The notes under the pieces are model-generated. The model had not been told where the DNA came from. It ran no database searches and saw only the letters and a list, made by a program, of their open reading frames with translations. From Pseudomonas deceptionensis (lineage in GTDB: Bacteria; Pseudomonadota; Gammaproteobacteria; Pseudomonadales; Pseudomonadaceae), in the NCBI RefSeq assembly GCF_900106095.1, contig NZ_FNUD01000002.1, positions 4,609,501 through 4,673,500 of the forward strand: DNA of 64,000 nt, written 5' to 3'. The translations under genes were made by a program, and so were the position numbers. How positions within the stretch are numbered: the stretch's first letter is position 1; each line of letters opens with the position of its first letter. Below, one piece after another: positions 24,750 to 35,215 of this stretch.

Positions 24750-26048
24750 ATGAAGACGTCGCCCCCTCTGTACGCCGGTCTGCTGCTGGCCAGCATGATC
24801 AGCCCCACCGTCTTTGCCCAGACACCCGGCAGCGATGGCTACGTGCTGGATAAAGTTGTGCAAGTCAGCCGTCACGGGGTGCGCCCGCCCACCGAGTCCA
24901 ACGAAAAACTGCTGACCTCCGTGACCCAGCGTCAATGGCCGACCTGGCTGGTGCCCTTGGGCAATCTGACCGGCCACGGCTACACCGGCGCCGTCGAAAT
25001 GGGCCGCTACCGTGGCCAGGTGTTACGCACCGCCGGGCTGATCCCCCAGGGCTGCCCGGACGCTGAAAAGCTGCTGGTCCATGCCAGCCCCCTGCAACGC
25101 ACCAAAGCCACTGCCCAGGCCTTGCTCGACGGCATGTTCCCGGGCTGTGGCTTGCAGCCGACCTATGTCGCCGGCAAGCAGGACGCCCTGTTCCAGGCCA
25201 ATGAAATGCCCTTTGCCGCCCTGGACCCGGTAAAAGCCAAGGCCCAGATTCTCAAGGCCCTGGGCGGCAGCGTCGAAGCTGCACAGGCGCGCTACGCACC
25301 CTATGAAGAAAGACTGCGGGAGGTCGCCTGCCTGCCCGCCGCCGATTGCCCGTATGGCAAACAGGAGTGGAAACTGGAGCAAAACGCCAAGGGCCGCTTC
25401 TCCATCAAGGGCCTGAGCGCAGGCGCCAATATGGGTGAGGTGTTCCGTCTGGAATACAGCCAGGGGTTGCCACTCGATAAAGTCGCGTTCGGCCACGCCC
25501 GCACCGCCAGCCAGGTATCGAGCCTGATGCTGCTGACCAAGGCCAAATACGATTTCCTCAACGACATCCCCTATATCGCCAGCCGTGGCGCCTCCGAATT
25601 GATGAACCAGATCTCGCTGGAACTCAAGCAAGGCACTTCACTGGCCAGCACCACGGCCGAAAACACACCGCCCGATGTGCCGTTAATGCTGCTGGTGGCC
25701 CACGACACCAACATTTCTTACCTGCGCACCATGCTCGGTTTCGGCTGGAAACTGGGGGACTATCTGGAAAACAACATCCCGCCAGTCGGGACGTTGCAGT
25801 TTGAGCGCTACAAGGAAGTCAAAACCGGCGATTACTTTTTGCGCATCGCCTTTGAAGCGCAGTCGATGGACCAGATCCGCAACCTGACCCCACTGGACGA
25901 CACACAAAAACCGCTCAAGGGTGATTTCGAAAGCGCCAAGAACTGCCGTAAAACCAGCGTAGGTCTGCTCTGCCCGCTCAAGGAAGCGATGGTCAAAGTC
26001 GATCAGAATATCGACCCGACGGCGCTGACGCCTTACACCTTCCAGTAA
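24750..26048 (+). CDS. Periplasmic histidine-type acid phosphatase (AppA/Agp-like)
   Basis: A 432-residue branch-2 histidine phosphatase. A signal peptide (MKTSPPLYAGLLLASMISPT, cleavage after VFA) leads to the catalytic VQVSRHGVRPP (Arg41-His42) and the distal proton-donor motif LVAHDTNISYLRTML (His318-Asp319). Several Cys pairs fit periplasmic disulfides. Members include phytase/acid phosphatase AppA and glucose-1-phosphatase Agp; HDT at the distal site is found in both, so the substrate is open. AAGGAAA precedes the ATG; an in-frame upstream start at 24723 lacks one. Confidence 0.9.
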   Translation: MKTSPPLYAGLLLASMISPTVFAQTPGSDGYVLDKVVQVSRHGVRPPTESNEKLLTSVTQRQWPTWLVPLGNLTGHGYTGAVEMGRYRGQVLRTAGLIPQGCPDAEKLLVHASPLQRTKATAQALLDGMFPGCGLQPTYVAGKQDALFQANEMPFAALDPVKAKAQILKALGGSVEAAQARYAPYEERLREVACLPAADCPYGKQEWKLEQNAKGRFSIKGLSAGANMGEVFRLEYSQGLPLDKVAFGHARTASQVSSLMLLTKAKYDFLNDIPYIASRGASELMNQISLELKQGTSLASTTAENTPPDVPLMLLVAHDTNISYLRTMLGFGWKLGDYLENNIPPVGTLQFERYKEVKTGDYFLRIAFEAQSMDQIRNLTPLDDTQKPLKGDFESAKNCRKTSVGLLCPLKEAMVKVDQNIDPTALTPYTFQ

Positions 26049-26062
26049 CCCGCCCACCCCTG

Positions 26063-26084
26063 AAGGAGCTGGCCTGCCAGCTCC
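26063..26084. terminator. Hairpin after the phosphatase gene
   Basis: Perfect palindrome AGGAGCTGGCCTGCCAGCTC(CT), 15 nt after the stop. There is no T-run, so termination here is only probable. Confidence 0.5.
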
Positions 26085-26150
26085 TGCGTGAGATACATTG
26101 AAACGGCTGGTAACCAAAACAACAGCCCGTCATCTCACAAAGGGTGCCTC

Positions 26151-26402
26151 TTGAATACCAATCAAAAACTGCGAACGTTCGACCTGATTCTCGATGCCGT
26201 CTTGCCCGAGTACCGCGACCGGGTAGCCGACTACCTGCCCCTCTATGCCGATGTGCTGCACGACGGGCAACAACCGCTGGCCACACAGCACGCCACCGCG
26301 CAACAGCTGCGCGGCTACCTGCGCGGGCTGAACACCACCCGCGTGCTGGGCATGGCGGACCTGGAAGAGCTGGACCGGCGCATTACCGAATCGTGGCTGT
26401 AA
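26151..26402 (+). CDS. Small conserved-looking protein, function unknown
   Basis: An 83-residue, mostly helical protein (LRTFDLILDAVLPEYRDRVA, YLPLYADVLHDGQQ, QQLRGYLRGLNTTRVLGMAD, LEELDRRITESWL) with no signal peptide or membrane segment. The start is taken as TTG at 26151 because AAGGGTG lies 6 nt upstream; the frame is open 63 nt further up without a ribosome site. I do not recognise a family. It ends 10 nt from the convergent FadR-type regulator. Confidence 0.6.
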   Translation: MNTNQKLRTFDLILDAVLPEYRDRVADYLPLYADVLHDGQQPLATQHATAQQLRGYLRGLNTTRVLGMADLEELDRRITESWL

Positions 26403-26412
26403 TCGCCGCTGC

Positions 26413-27174
26413 TTACTGGGCGCTGCGGCTGAAAATACGGATCACTTCATCCAGATGCTCGGCCATCGCCTGACGCGCAGCGTCGGGGTCGTGTTGCTCC
26501 AGCGCGTGCAGCACACGCCGGTGTTCGTCTTCCGAGCGATGGGGCATGTCGCCCGAGCCGTAATGGCTTTGCAGGCGCTGGAACATGCTGCCGTAACGAT
26601 GGCCCAACAGATGCTGAATCATCAGCGCGTAGGCCGGATTGTCCGAGGCCTGGGCGATGCGGATATGGAACAGACGGTCACCGGGATGAGTGTGTGAGTC
26701 GTCGCGGTTGTCCTGCACGTTACGCTCGAACGCTTCGCGGATGCCCGCCAGTTCTTCGTCGCTGGCATTCACTGCCGCCAACGCTGCGGCCTCGGGCTCG
26801 ATGAGGCGCCGGGCCTGGAGTAACGCGAACGGCGGGATTTCAGCGCTGAAATCCACCTCGATCCCCAGCTCCGGGTCCAGCTCTTTCCACTGATTGCGCG
26901 TGACCTGAGCCATCACCGGCTCATCCGACACCGCTTGCACCGGCGGCTCACAGACCAACACCCCGTTACCGACGCGCACATCCACCAAACCTATGACCTC
27001 CAGCGCAATCATCGCCTCGCGCACCGAGGCACGACTCACGCCCAGCAACTTGGCCAGTTCGCGTTCGGCGGGTAAACGGCTGCCCGGCGGGAATTCACCG
27101 CTGTCGATCAACGCGCGTAGCTGATCGGCGATCTGCCGATAAAGCCTTTGGTTATCAATAACTTGAAATGGCAT
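26413..27174 (-). CDS. GntR/FadR-family transcriptional regulator of the L-fucose operon
   Basis: A 253-residue regulator. The winged helix-turn-helix is YRQIADQLRALIDSGEFPPG followed by SRLPAERELAKLLGVSRASV and REAMIALEVIGLVDVRVGNG; the all-helical FCD effector domain has LQARRLIEPEAAALAA, FHIRIAQASDNPAY and SEDEHRRVLHALEQHDPDAA with HLDEVIRIF, including the metal-binding Asp/His pattern. The ATG at 27174 (MPFQVIDNQ) starts the conserved part. It is divergent from the fucose operon, and two near-identical palindromes lie between them, so it very probably represses that operon and perhaps itself until a sugar-acid inducer binds. Confidence 0.92.
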   Translation of the reverse strand: MPFQVIDNQRLYRQIADQLRALIDSGEFPPGSRLPAERELAKLLGVSRASVREAMIALEVIGLVDVRVGNGVLVCEPPVQAVSDEPVMAQVTRNQWKELDPELGIEVDFSAEIPPFALLQARRLIEPEAAALAAVNASDEELAGIREAFERNVQDNRDDSHTHPGDRLFHIRIAQASDNPAYALMIQHLLGHRYGSMFQRLQSHYGSGDMPHRSEDEHRRVLHALEQHDPDAARQAMAEHLDEVIRIFSRSAQ

Positions 27175-27266
27175 TGTGAAATTGGCTCTGGTGTGGACAG
27201 CTGTCGACAAGCACGTTTGCGGAAAAAAGACGCTTGTTGATGCTTGAGGTGCATGCTACAAAAGGC

Positions 27267-27285
27267 CCAATGGCCTGACCATTGG
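27267..27285. promoter_or_regulatory. Candidate FadR-type operator 1
   Basis: CCAATGGCCTGACCATTGG: CCAATGG and CCATTGG arms around a CCTGA-type centre, about 93 nt upstream of the regulator start and 145 nt upstream of the operon. The shared 15-mer recurs at 27358. Confidence 0.65.
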
Positions 27286-27357
27286 ACGGATAACGTAAAG
27301 CGATCATAGCAAACCTTATCCCGACACTTGCGTCGTTTTGCCATTTGCTACGCCTGC

Positions 27358-27372
27358 AATGGCCTGACCATT
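27358..27372. promoter_or_regulatory. Candidate FadR-type operator 2
   Basis: AATGGCCTGACCATT, identical to the core of the site at 27269-27283 and 89 bp from it, 58 nt before the first fucose gene, where it could overlap the promoter. Confidence 0.65.
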
Positions 27373-27429
27373 AGGCCGAAGTAAAGCAGGTCAAACAATA
27401 AAAACAATCGACAGCGTCACGGAGCACCC

Positions 27430-28170
27430 ATGGATCTTTCCGGCAAACGCGTGCTGATCACTGCAGCCGCACAGGGCATTGGCTTGGCCAGTGTCCAGGC
27501 CTACCTCGCCGCTGGCGCAGAAGTATTCGCCGCCGACATCAATGCCGCCGCCCTCGAGACCCTCGAAGGTGCGCAAAAAATTCTTCTAGACGTCACCGAC
27601 GCCGCTGCCATTGAGCGCCTGGCCAATGAACTTGGCCCGCTCGATGTGTTGTTTAACTGCGCCGGCGTGGTGCACAGCGGCAACATCCTGGAGTGCAGCG
27701 AACAGGATTTCAGCTTCGCCCTGGACCTCAACGTAACGGCCATGTACCGCATGATCCGCGCTTTCTTGCCCGCCATGCTGAGCAACGGCGGCGGTTCGAT
27801 CATCAACATGGCGTCGGTGGCCTCCAGCGTCAAAGGCGTGCCCAACCGCTTTGCCTACTGCGCCAGCAAAGGCGCGGTGATTGGCCTGACCCGTTCCGTG
27901 GCGGCTGATTTCGTCAGCCAGAACATCCGCTGCAACGCCATCTGCCCCGGCACCGTCGACTCCCCTTCCCTGCGCCAGCGCATCAGCGAACAAGCCCTGC
28001 GCGAAGGCCGCAGTACGGACGAGGTGTACGCCGCCTTTGCCGCGCGCCAGCCCATGGGCCGCATCGGTACCGCCGAAGAGATCGCCCAGCTGGCGCTGTA
28101 CCTGGGGTCGAGTGCCAGCGGCTTTACCACTGGCACCGCGCAAATCATTGATGGCGGCTGGAGCAACTAG
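27430..28170 (+). CDS. SDR, probable 2-keto-3-deoxy-L-fuconate dehydrogenase
   Basis: A 246-residue SDR: cofactor loop LITAAAQGIGLASVQAYLAA, NCAG motif VLFNCAGVVHSGNI, catalytic Ser in INMASVASSVKGVPNRFAYC and Tyr-x-x-x-Lys in YCASKGAVIGL, and PGTVDSPSLRQRI. It resembles BDH2/LRA6-type enzymes that oxidise 2-keto-3-deoxy acids, here giving 2,4-diketo-3-deoxy-L-fuconate. The next gene encodes the hydrolase for that product, which supports the role. A paralogue with the same central sequence lies at 37667. It is the first gene behind the putative FadR operators. Confidence 0.85.
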   Translation: MDLSGKRVLITAAAQGIGLASVQAYLAAGAEVFAADINAAALETLEGAQKILLDVTDAAAIERLANELGPLDVLFNCAGVVHSGNILECSEQDFSFALDLNVTAMYRMIRAFLPAMLSNGGGSIINMASVASSVKGVPNRFAYCASKGAVIGLTRSVAADFVSQNIRCNAICPGTVDSPSLRQRISEQALREGRSTDEVYAAFAARQPMGRIGTAEEIAQLALYLGSSASGFTTGTAQIIDGGWSN

Positions 28171-28182
28171 CCCTCATGCCTG

Positions 28183-28299
28183 TGTAGCCGCTGCTGCAGG
28201 CTGCGATGGGTTTGGTGCGCCACTCGACGCAGCAGCGCTGCTTTTGAATAGAACGCGAAGGTCCTGCGGACCTTATCGCAGCCTTCGGCAGCGGCTACA
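28183..28299. repeat. REP-type palindrome, family A
   Basis: A 117-bp inverted repeat, TGTAGCCGCTGCTGCAGGCT at the left and GCCTTCGGCAGCGGCTACA at the right, inside the operon between the SDR and FAH genes. Confidence 0.85.
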
Positions 28300-28336
28300 A
28301 AGATCACCTGAATGACCTATTAACCAAGGAAGTCAT

Positions 28337-29185
28337 ATGAAACTGCTGCGCTACGGCGACAAAGGCCAGGAACGTCCCGCCCTGCTCGATAACAACGGTC
28401 AACTGCGCGACTTGTCCGCAGTGGTGGCTGATATCGCAGGCGAAACCTTGAGCCCGCAAGGCATTGCCCGCCTGCAAGCTATCGACCCCAGCACCCTGCC
28501 GAAGGTTGAAGGCTCGCCACGCATCGGCGCCTGTGTCGGCCAGGTGGGCAAATTTATCTGCATCGGCCTGAACTACGCCGACCACGCCGCCGAAACCGGC
28601 GCCGCGATCCCGGCAGAGCCGGTGGTGTTCAGCAAGTGGACCAGCGCCATTGTCGGCCCCGACGACACTATCGAGATCCCGCGCAACTCGCGCAAAACCG
28701 ACTGGGAAGTTGAACTGGGCGTGGTCATCGGCAAGGGCGGGCGCTACATCAGCGAAAGCGATGCCCTGGAGCACGTGGCCGGTTATTGCGTGATCAACGA
28801 CGTGTCCGAGCGCGAGTTCCAGCTGGAACTGGGCGGTACCTGGGACAAGGGCAAAGGCTGCGACACCTTCGGCCCCCTTGGCCCGTGGCTGGTAACCCGG
28901 GATGAAATCGCCGACCCGCACCAGCTCGACCTGTGGCTGGAAGTGGACGGCCACCGCTACCAGAACGGCAACACGCGAACGATGATTTTCCAGATCCCGA
29001 AAATCATCAGCTACCTCAGCCAGTTCATGAGCCTGCAATCGGGGGATGTGATCTCCACCGGCACCCCGCCCGGCGTCGGTCTGGGCATCAAGCCCGAACC
29101 CGTGTACCTGCGTGCCGGCCAGCATATCCGCCTGGGTATCAGCGGGCTGGGCGAACAAAACCAACGCACTGTGAATGCCGACTGA
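28337..29185 (+). CDS. FAH-family hydrolase, probable 2,4-diketo-3-deoxy-L-fuconate hydrolase
   Basis: A 282-residue fumarylacetoacetate hydrolase-family protein: RIGACVGQVGKFICIGLNYA, DHAAETGAAIPAEPVVFSKW, the metal-binding WEVELGVVIGKGGRYISESD, VINDVSEREFQLELGGTWDK and STGTPPGVGLGIKPEPVYLR. In the non-phosphorylative fucose route this enzyme splits the diketo acid to pyruvate and L-lactate. It is extremely similar by eye to the product of 38505-39353. The start has AAGGAAG upstream. Confidence 0.85.
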   Translation: MKLLRYGDKGQERPALLDNNGQLRDLSAVVADIAGETLSPQGIARLQAIDPSTLPKVEGSPRIGACVGQVGKFICIGLNYADHAAETGAAIPAEPVVFSKWTSAIVGPDDTIEIPRNSRKTDWEVELGVVIGKGGRYISESDALEHVAGYCVINDVSEREFQLELGGTWDKGKGCDTFGPLGPWLVTRDEIADPHQLDLWLEVDGHRYQNGNTRTMIFQIPKIISYLSQFMSLQSGDVISTGTPPGVGLGIKPEPVYLRAGQHIRLGISGLGEQNQRTVNAD

Positions 29186-29199
29186 CAGGGAGCTGAACC

Positions 29200-30477
29200 A
29201 TGACCACCATTACCGCCGTGCGCGTTGAAGACATTCGCTTCCCCACCTCGCAGTCCCTCGATGGCTCGGATGCGATGAACCCGGACCCTGACTACTCCGC
29301 GGCCTACGTCATTCTCGAAACCGACACACCGGGCCTGGAAGGCCACGGTCTGACCTTCACCATCGGTCGCGGCAACGAGATTTGTTGCGCCTCGATCAAG
29401 GCCCTGGCCAGCCTGCTGGTGGGCTTGAAGCTGGAGTGGATCGCCGAAGACATGGGCCGCTTCTGGCGCCACGTGACCAGCGACAGCCAGCTGCGCTGGA
29501 TCGGCCCGGACAAGGGCGCGATTCACTTGGCGACCGGCGCGGTGGTCAACGCCGCCTGGGACCTGTGGGCCAAGGCAGAAGGCAAGCCGGTGTGGCGCCT
29601 GGTGGCCGACATGAGCCCCGAAGAACTGGTGCGCTGCATTGATTTTCGCTACATCACTGACTGCATCACCCCGGCACAAGCCCTGACCCTGCTGCGCGAA
29701 CGCGCCCACGGCAAGGCCGAGCGCCTGGCGCTGCTCGAAGCCGACGGCTACCCCTGCTACACCACCTCCGCCGGGTGGCTGGGCTATGCCGATGAAAAGC
29801 TGCGCCGGCTGTGCCAGGAAGCGGTCGACGCGGGCTTCTCCCACGTTAAATTGAAAGTCGGCCACGACCTGCAGGACGACATCCGCCGTGTGCGCATCGC
29901 CCGCGAAGTGCTGGGCCCGGATCGCCAGTTGATGATCGACGCCAACCAGGTCTGGGAAGTCGACGCGGCCATCGACTGGGTGCGTGAACTGTCGTTCGCC
30001 AACCCGTGGTTTATCGAAGAACCCACCAGCCCGGATGACGTCGAAGGCCATCGTAAAATCCGCCTCGGTGTTGCTCCGGTCAAAGTCGCCACAGGCGAGA
30101 TGTGCCAGAACCGCATCGTGTTCAAGCAACTGATCATGCGTGAAGCCATTGATGTGGTGCAGATCGATGCCTGCCGTCTGGGCGGGGTCAATGAAGTGCT
30201 GGCCGTGATGCTGATGGCCGCCAAATACAACCTGCCGGTGTGCCCGCATGCGGGTGGCGTAGGCTTGTGCGAGTACGTGCAGCACCTGTCGATGATCGAC
30301 TATCTGTGCATCGCCGGGACTCACGAAGGCCGGGTGGTGGAGTTTGTCGACCACCTGCACGAGCACTTTGAAGACCCGTGCGTGATTCGCAATGCGGCCT
30401 ACATGCCACCGCAGGCACCGGGGTTCTCGATCCAGATGAAAGCCGCCTCCCGCGAACAATACCGGTATCGGGGCTGA
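29200..30477 (+). CDS. L-fuconate dehydratase (enolase superfamily)
   Basis: A 425-residue mandelate-racemase-subgroup enzyme that dehydrates L-fuconate to 2-keto-3-deoxy-L-fuconate. It has the N-terminal capping domain, then the barrel residues: Lys pair in SHVKLKVGHDLQDD, metal ligands Asp in LMIDANQVWEVD, Glu in WFIEEPTSPDDVEGH and Glu in VATGEMCQNR, and the catalytic His in PVCPHAGGVGLCEYVQH. FRYITDCITPAQAL and TTSAGWLGYADEKL are features of the FucD group, whose length also matches. It starts 14 nt after the FAH gene. Confidence 0.9.
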   Translation: MTTITAVRVEDIRFPTSQSLDGSDAMNPDPDYSAAYVILETDTPGLEGHGLTFTIGRGNEICCASIKALASLLVGLKLEWIAEDMGRFWRHVTSDSQLRWIGPDKGAIHLATGAVVNAAWDLWAKAEGKPVWRLVADMSPEELVRCIDFRYITDCITPAQALTLLRERAHGKAERLALLEADGYPCYTTSAGWLGYADEKLRRLCQEAVDAGFSHVKLKVGHDLQDDIRRVRIAREVLGPDRQLMIDANQVWEVDAAIDWVRELSFANPWFIEEPTSPDDVEGHRKIRLGVAPVKVATGEMCQNRIVFKQLIMREAIDVVQIDACRLGGVNEVLAVMLMAAKYNLPVCPHAGGVGLCEYVQHLSMIDYLCIAGTHEGRVVEFVDHLHEHFEDPCVIRNAAYMPPQAPGFSIQMKAASREQYRYRG

Positions 30478-30482
30478 ATGCC

Positions 30483-32427
<1,945 letters not shown>

Positions 32428-32430
32428 CCC

Positions 32431-32493
32431 TGTGGGAGCGAGCCTGCTCGCGAAGCAGGCTTTGATGCCTTCGCGAGCAGGCTCGCCCCCACA
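32431..32493. repeat. REP-type palindrome, family B
   Basis: Inverted arms TGTGGGAGCGAGCCTGCTCG and CGAGCAGGCTCGCCCCCACA directly after the mutarotase stop, between it and fucP. Confidence 0.9.
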
Positions 32494-32545
32494 AATCGAT
32501 CCAGATCCACGCAAGTCGCCAACAACAATAAAAAGGAGATGCGTC

Positions 32546-33772
32546 ATGTCACTCAAGCACTCGAACGTCGCAGAGCCGTCCTTCACCCGGGCGGTTACGT
32601 CCTATCGCTGGGCACTGATTCTGGTGACCTGTCTGTTCTTTCTGTGGGGCCTGTCCTATGGCTTGCTTGATGTGCTGAACAAGCACTTTCAAGAAACCCT
32701 GCACGTCAGCAAAGCACAGTCGGGCTTGCTGCAAAGTGCGTACTTCGGCGCGTACTTTCTGATCGCCCTGCCCGCCGGTTTCCTGATGGACAAGTACGGC
32801 TACAAGGCCGGCATTTTGCTCGGTCTGTGCCTCTACGCCACCGGCGCCCTGCTGTTCATGCCCGCAGCCGCTGCACAGAGTTTTCAGTTCTTTCTGTTCG
32901 CCCTGTTTGTGATCGCCTGCGGTCTGGGCTGCCTCGAAACCGCCGCCAACCCCTATGCCACGGTATTGGGCACGCCCGAAGGGGCTGAACGACGCTTGAA
33001 CCTGGCCCAGTCGTTCAACGGCCTGGGGCAGTTTTTTGGCCCATTGATTGGCGGCGCACTGTTCTTCAGCGGTGCCAACAGCACCGACACCACCCAGTCC
33101 CTGCAAATGACCTACCTGGTGATTGCCGCGCTGGTGCTGCTGGTAGCGATTCTGATCGCCCGTACCCCGTTGCCCGACCTGCGCGAGCAAGAAGTTCAAG
33201 CCCAGCAGCACAACCACAAAACCCTGTGGCAACACCGCGAGTTCGTCACCGGGGTCATCACCCAGTTCTTCTATGTGGGCGCACAGGTGGGTGTCGGCGC
33301 GTTTTTCATCAACTACGTCACCGAGCACTGGGCGCAGATGAGCAGCCAGCAAGCGGCCTATTTGCTGTCCGTGGCGATGCTCAGCTTTATGTTTGGTCGC
33401 TTCTTCAGCACCTGGCTGATGGGCCGCGTGAATGCCCAGCGCCTGCTGCTGATTTACGCCGTGATCAACGTAGGGCTCAGCGCCGTGGTGGTGCTGGGGC
33501 TTGAAGGTGTTTCGGTGGTGGCACTGGTGGCGATGTTCTTCTTTATGTCGATCATGTTCCCGACCCTGTTTGCCATGGGCGTGAAAAACCTCGGCCCGCA
33601 TACCAAGCGCGGCAGCTCGTTCATGATCATGGCCATTGTCGGCGGCGCACTGCTGCCCTACGTGATGGGCCTGGTGGCCGACCACTCCTCCACCGCCGTG
33701 GCGTACCTGTTGCCGATGGGCTGCTTTGTGATCGTGGCGGGCTATGCCCGTGCTGCCTTGAAAAACCGTTAA
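32546..33772 (+). CDS. fucP: L-fucose:H+ symporter FucP
   Basis: A 408-residue MFS permease of the FHS family. Characteristic segments are TCLFFLWGLSYGLLDVLNKH, SAYFGAYFLIALPAGFLMDK, CGLGCLETAANPYATVLG and NLAQSFNGLGQFFGPLIGGA, with twelve hydrophobic helices overall; the Glu in LETAANPY matches the proton-coupling acidic residue region of FucP. AAAGGAGA before the ATG at 32546 decides the start; the open frame upstream is only translated REP. Its place next to the fucose enzymes supports the substrate. Confidence 0.92.
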   Translation: MSLKHSNVAEPSFTRAVTSYRWALILVTCLFFLWGLSYGLLDVLNKHFQETLHVSKAQSGLLQSAYFGAYFLIALPAGFLMDKYGYKAGILLGLCLYATGALLFMPAAAAQSFQFFLFALFVIACGLGCLETAANPYATVLGTPEGAERRLNLAQSFNGLGQFFGPLIGGALFFSGANSTDTTQSLQMTYLVIAALVLLVAILIARTPLPDLREQEVQAQQHNHKTLWQHREFVTGVITQFFYVGAQVGVGAFFINYVTEHWAQMSSQQAAYLLSVAMLSFMFGRFFSTWLMGRVNAQRLLLIYAVINVGLSAVVVLGLEGVSVVALVAMFFFMSIMFPTLFAMGVKNLGPHTKRGSSFMIMAIVGGALLPYVMGLVADHSSTAVAYLLPMGCFVIVAGYARAALKNR

Positions 33773-33823
33773 TCGCTGTACCGATGTCGTTGTACTCCAC
33801 AAAAAAAACAATGGGAGCACCTC

Positions 33824-35131
33824 ATGTCCAACCCCGCTTTGAAACAGGCGCTGAGCAAAATCCGCTGGCGTATCTTGCCCTTTGTCGCGCTGATGTTCGC
33901 GATGGCGATCATCGACCGTTCCAACATTGGTTTTGCCAAGCATGCCTTCCAGGCGGACACCGGCCTGAGCAACGCGGCGTTTGCGTTGGGCGCCGGTATT
34001 TTCTTTATCGGCTATGCGGTGTTTGAAGTCCCGAGCAACCTGATGCTGCACAAAATCGGCGCCCGTATCTGGCTGAGCCGGATCATGGTCACCTGGGGGC
34101 TGGTGTCGGCAGCGATGATGTTCGCCCACGACGAAACCAGCTTCTACATCCTGCGTTTTCTGCTGGGTGTGGCCGAAGCCGGGCTGTCGCCGGGGGTGGT
34201 GCTGTACCTGACCTACTGGTTCCCGCAGAACCAGCGCGGCTCGGCCTATGGCATTTACTACTTTGGGGTGCCGGTGTCGCTGATGGTCGGCGGGCCGGTG
34301 TCGGGCTGGCTGCTGGAAACCGCCCAGTTTGGCCTTGCCGGCTGGCAATGGATGTTTGTGACTGAAGGTCTGGCGGCGTCGATCATCGGCGTATTCGCGT
34401 TCTTTTACCTGACCGACAAGCCCCGGAATGCCAAGTGGCTGAGCACCGAAGAAAAGGCCGCTATCGAGCACGAACTGGAAAAGGAGCAACTGCTCAAGGC
34501 CAACAAAGGCCCGTCATCGTGGCGCGCGGCGCTGATCAACCCGAAGGTGCTGTACTTCACCCTGATCTACTTCACGATTCAGGTCAGCGTGTATGGCGTA
34601 TTGTTCTACCTGCCGACGCGGATTGCCGAACTGCTGGGCACCGGTATTGGTTTGAAGGTGGGCTTGCTGACATCGATCCCGTGGATTGCCACTGTGATCA
34701 TGCTATACGCCGTGACCCGCTACGCCGACCGCAAGGGCCAGCAAACCCGCTTCGCCGCGCTGATGCTGGCACTGGCGGCGGTGGGCATGGTCGGCTCGAC
34801 CTTGAGCGGCAGCTTGCCGCTGGTGATTCTGGCGTTTTGCGTCGCGGCGGCCGGGTTTATCACCGTGCAACCCTTGTTCTGGACCTTGCCTACGCGCTTC
34901 CTGGGGGGTGCGGCAGCGGCCAGCGGGATCGCCGTGATCGGCGCGCTGGGCAACCTGGGTGGGTTCCTCGCACCCACGGTCAAAACCTGGGCCGAGGGGT
35001 ACTTCAATAACGCCCATGCGGGCATGTACTTCCTGGCCGCGACTGCACTGGTGGGTTCGTTGATGTTGATCCGCTCGGCGAGGGCCGGCAAGCAGGCTGA
35101 TGCGGTTCAAACGGTCCAGTCCCCCGGTTAA
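33824..35131 (+). CDS. MFS transporter, anion:cation symporter (ACS) family
   Basis: A 435-residue permease of the phthalate/tartrate/galactonate type. Hallmarks are the N-terminal MAIIDRSNIGFAKHAFQADT, AGIFFIGYAVFEVPSNLMLH, ARIWLSRIMVTWGLVSAAMM and LLGVAEAGLSPGVVLYLTYW. These proteins usually import organic or sugar acids, so this one may take up L-fuconate or a related acid. GGGAG precedes the ATG. It closes the plus-strand fucose block, and a hairpin terminator follows. Confidence 0.9.
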   Translation: MSNPALKQALSKIRWRILPFVALMFAMAIIDRSNIGFAKHAFQADTGLSNAAFALGAGIFFIGYAVFEVPSNLMLHKIGARIWLSRIMVTWGLVSAAMMFAHDETSFYILRFLLGVAEAGLSPGVVLYLTYWFPQNQRGSAYGIYYFGVPVSLMVGGPVSGWLLETAQFGLAGWQWMFVTEGLAASIIGVFAFFYLTDKPRNAKWLSTEEKAAIEHELEKEQLLKANKGPSSWRAALINPKVLYFTLIYFTIQVSVYGVLFYLPTRIAELLGTGIGLKVGLLTSIPWIATVIMLYAVTRYADRKGQQTRFAALMLALAAVGMVGSTLSGSLPLVILAFCVAAAGFITVQPLFWTLPTRFLGGAAAASGIAVIGALGNLGGFLAPTVKTWAEGYFNNAHAGMYFLAATALVGSLMLIRSARAGKQADAVQTVQSPG

Positions 35132-35151
35132 AAGCGAGGGAACGATGAAGA

Positions 35152-35180
35152 CGACGCGGTTTTACTGTTACACCGCGTCG
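35152..35180. terminator. Bidirectional hairpin between convergent MFS genes
   Basis: CGACGCGGT (35152-35160) pairs perfectly with ACCGCGTCG (35172-35180); the plus strand has TTTT in the loop, and short A/T-rich flanks occur on both sides. Confidence 0.6.
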
Positions 35181-35215
35181 CCTGCATCGTCGGCAAATCA
35201 GCGCCCAGTGACTTG

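Noticed and set aside
32432..32545. N-terminal extension of FucP
   Set aside because: The extra residues are a translation of the REP repeat; AAAGGAGA selects the ATG at 32546.
32549..34489. A 646-codon open frame antisense to fucP and the next permease
   Set aside because: Composition dominated by His, Gln and Gly, typical of antisense to hydrophobic transporter genes.
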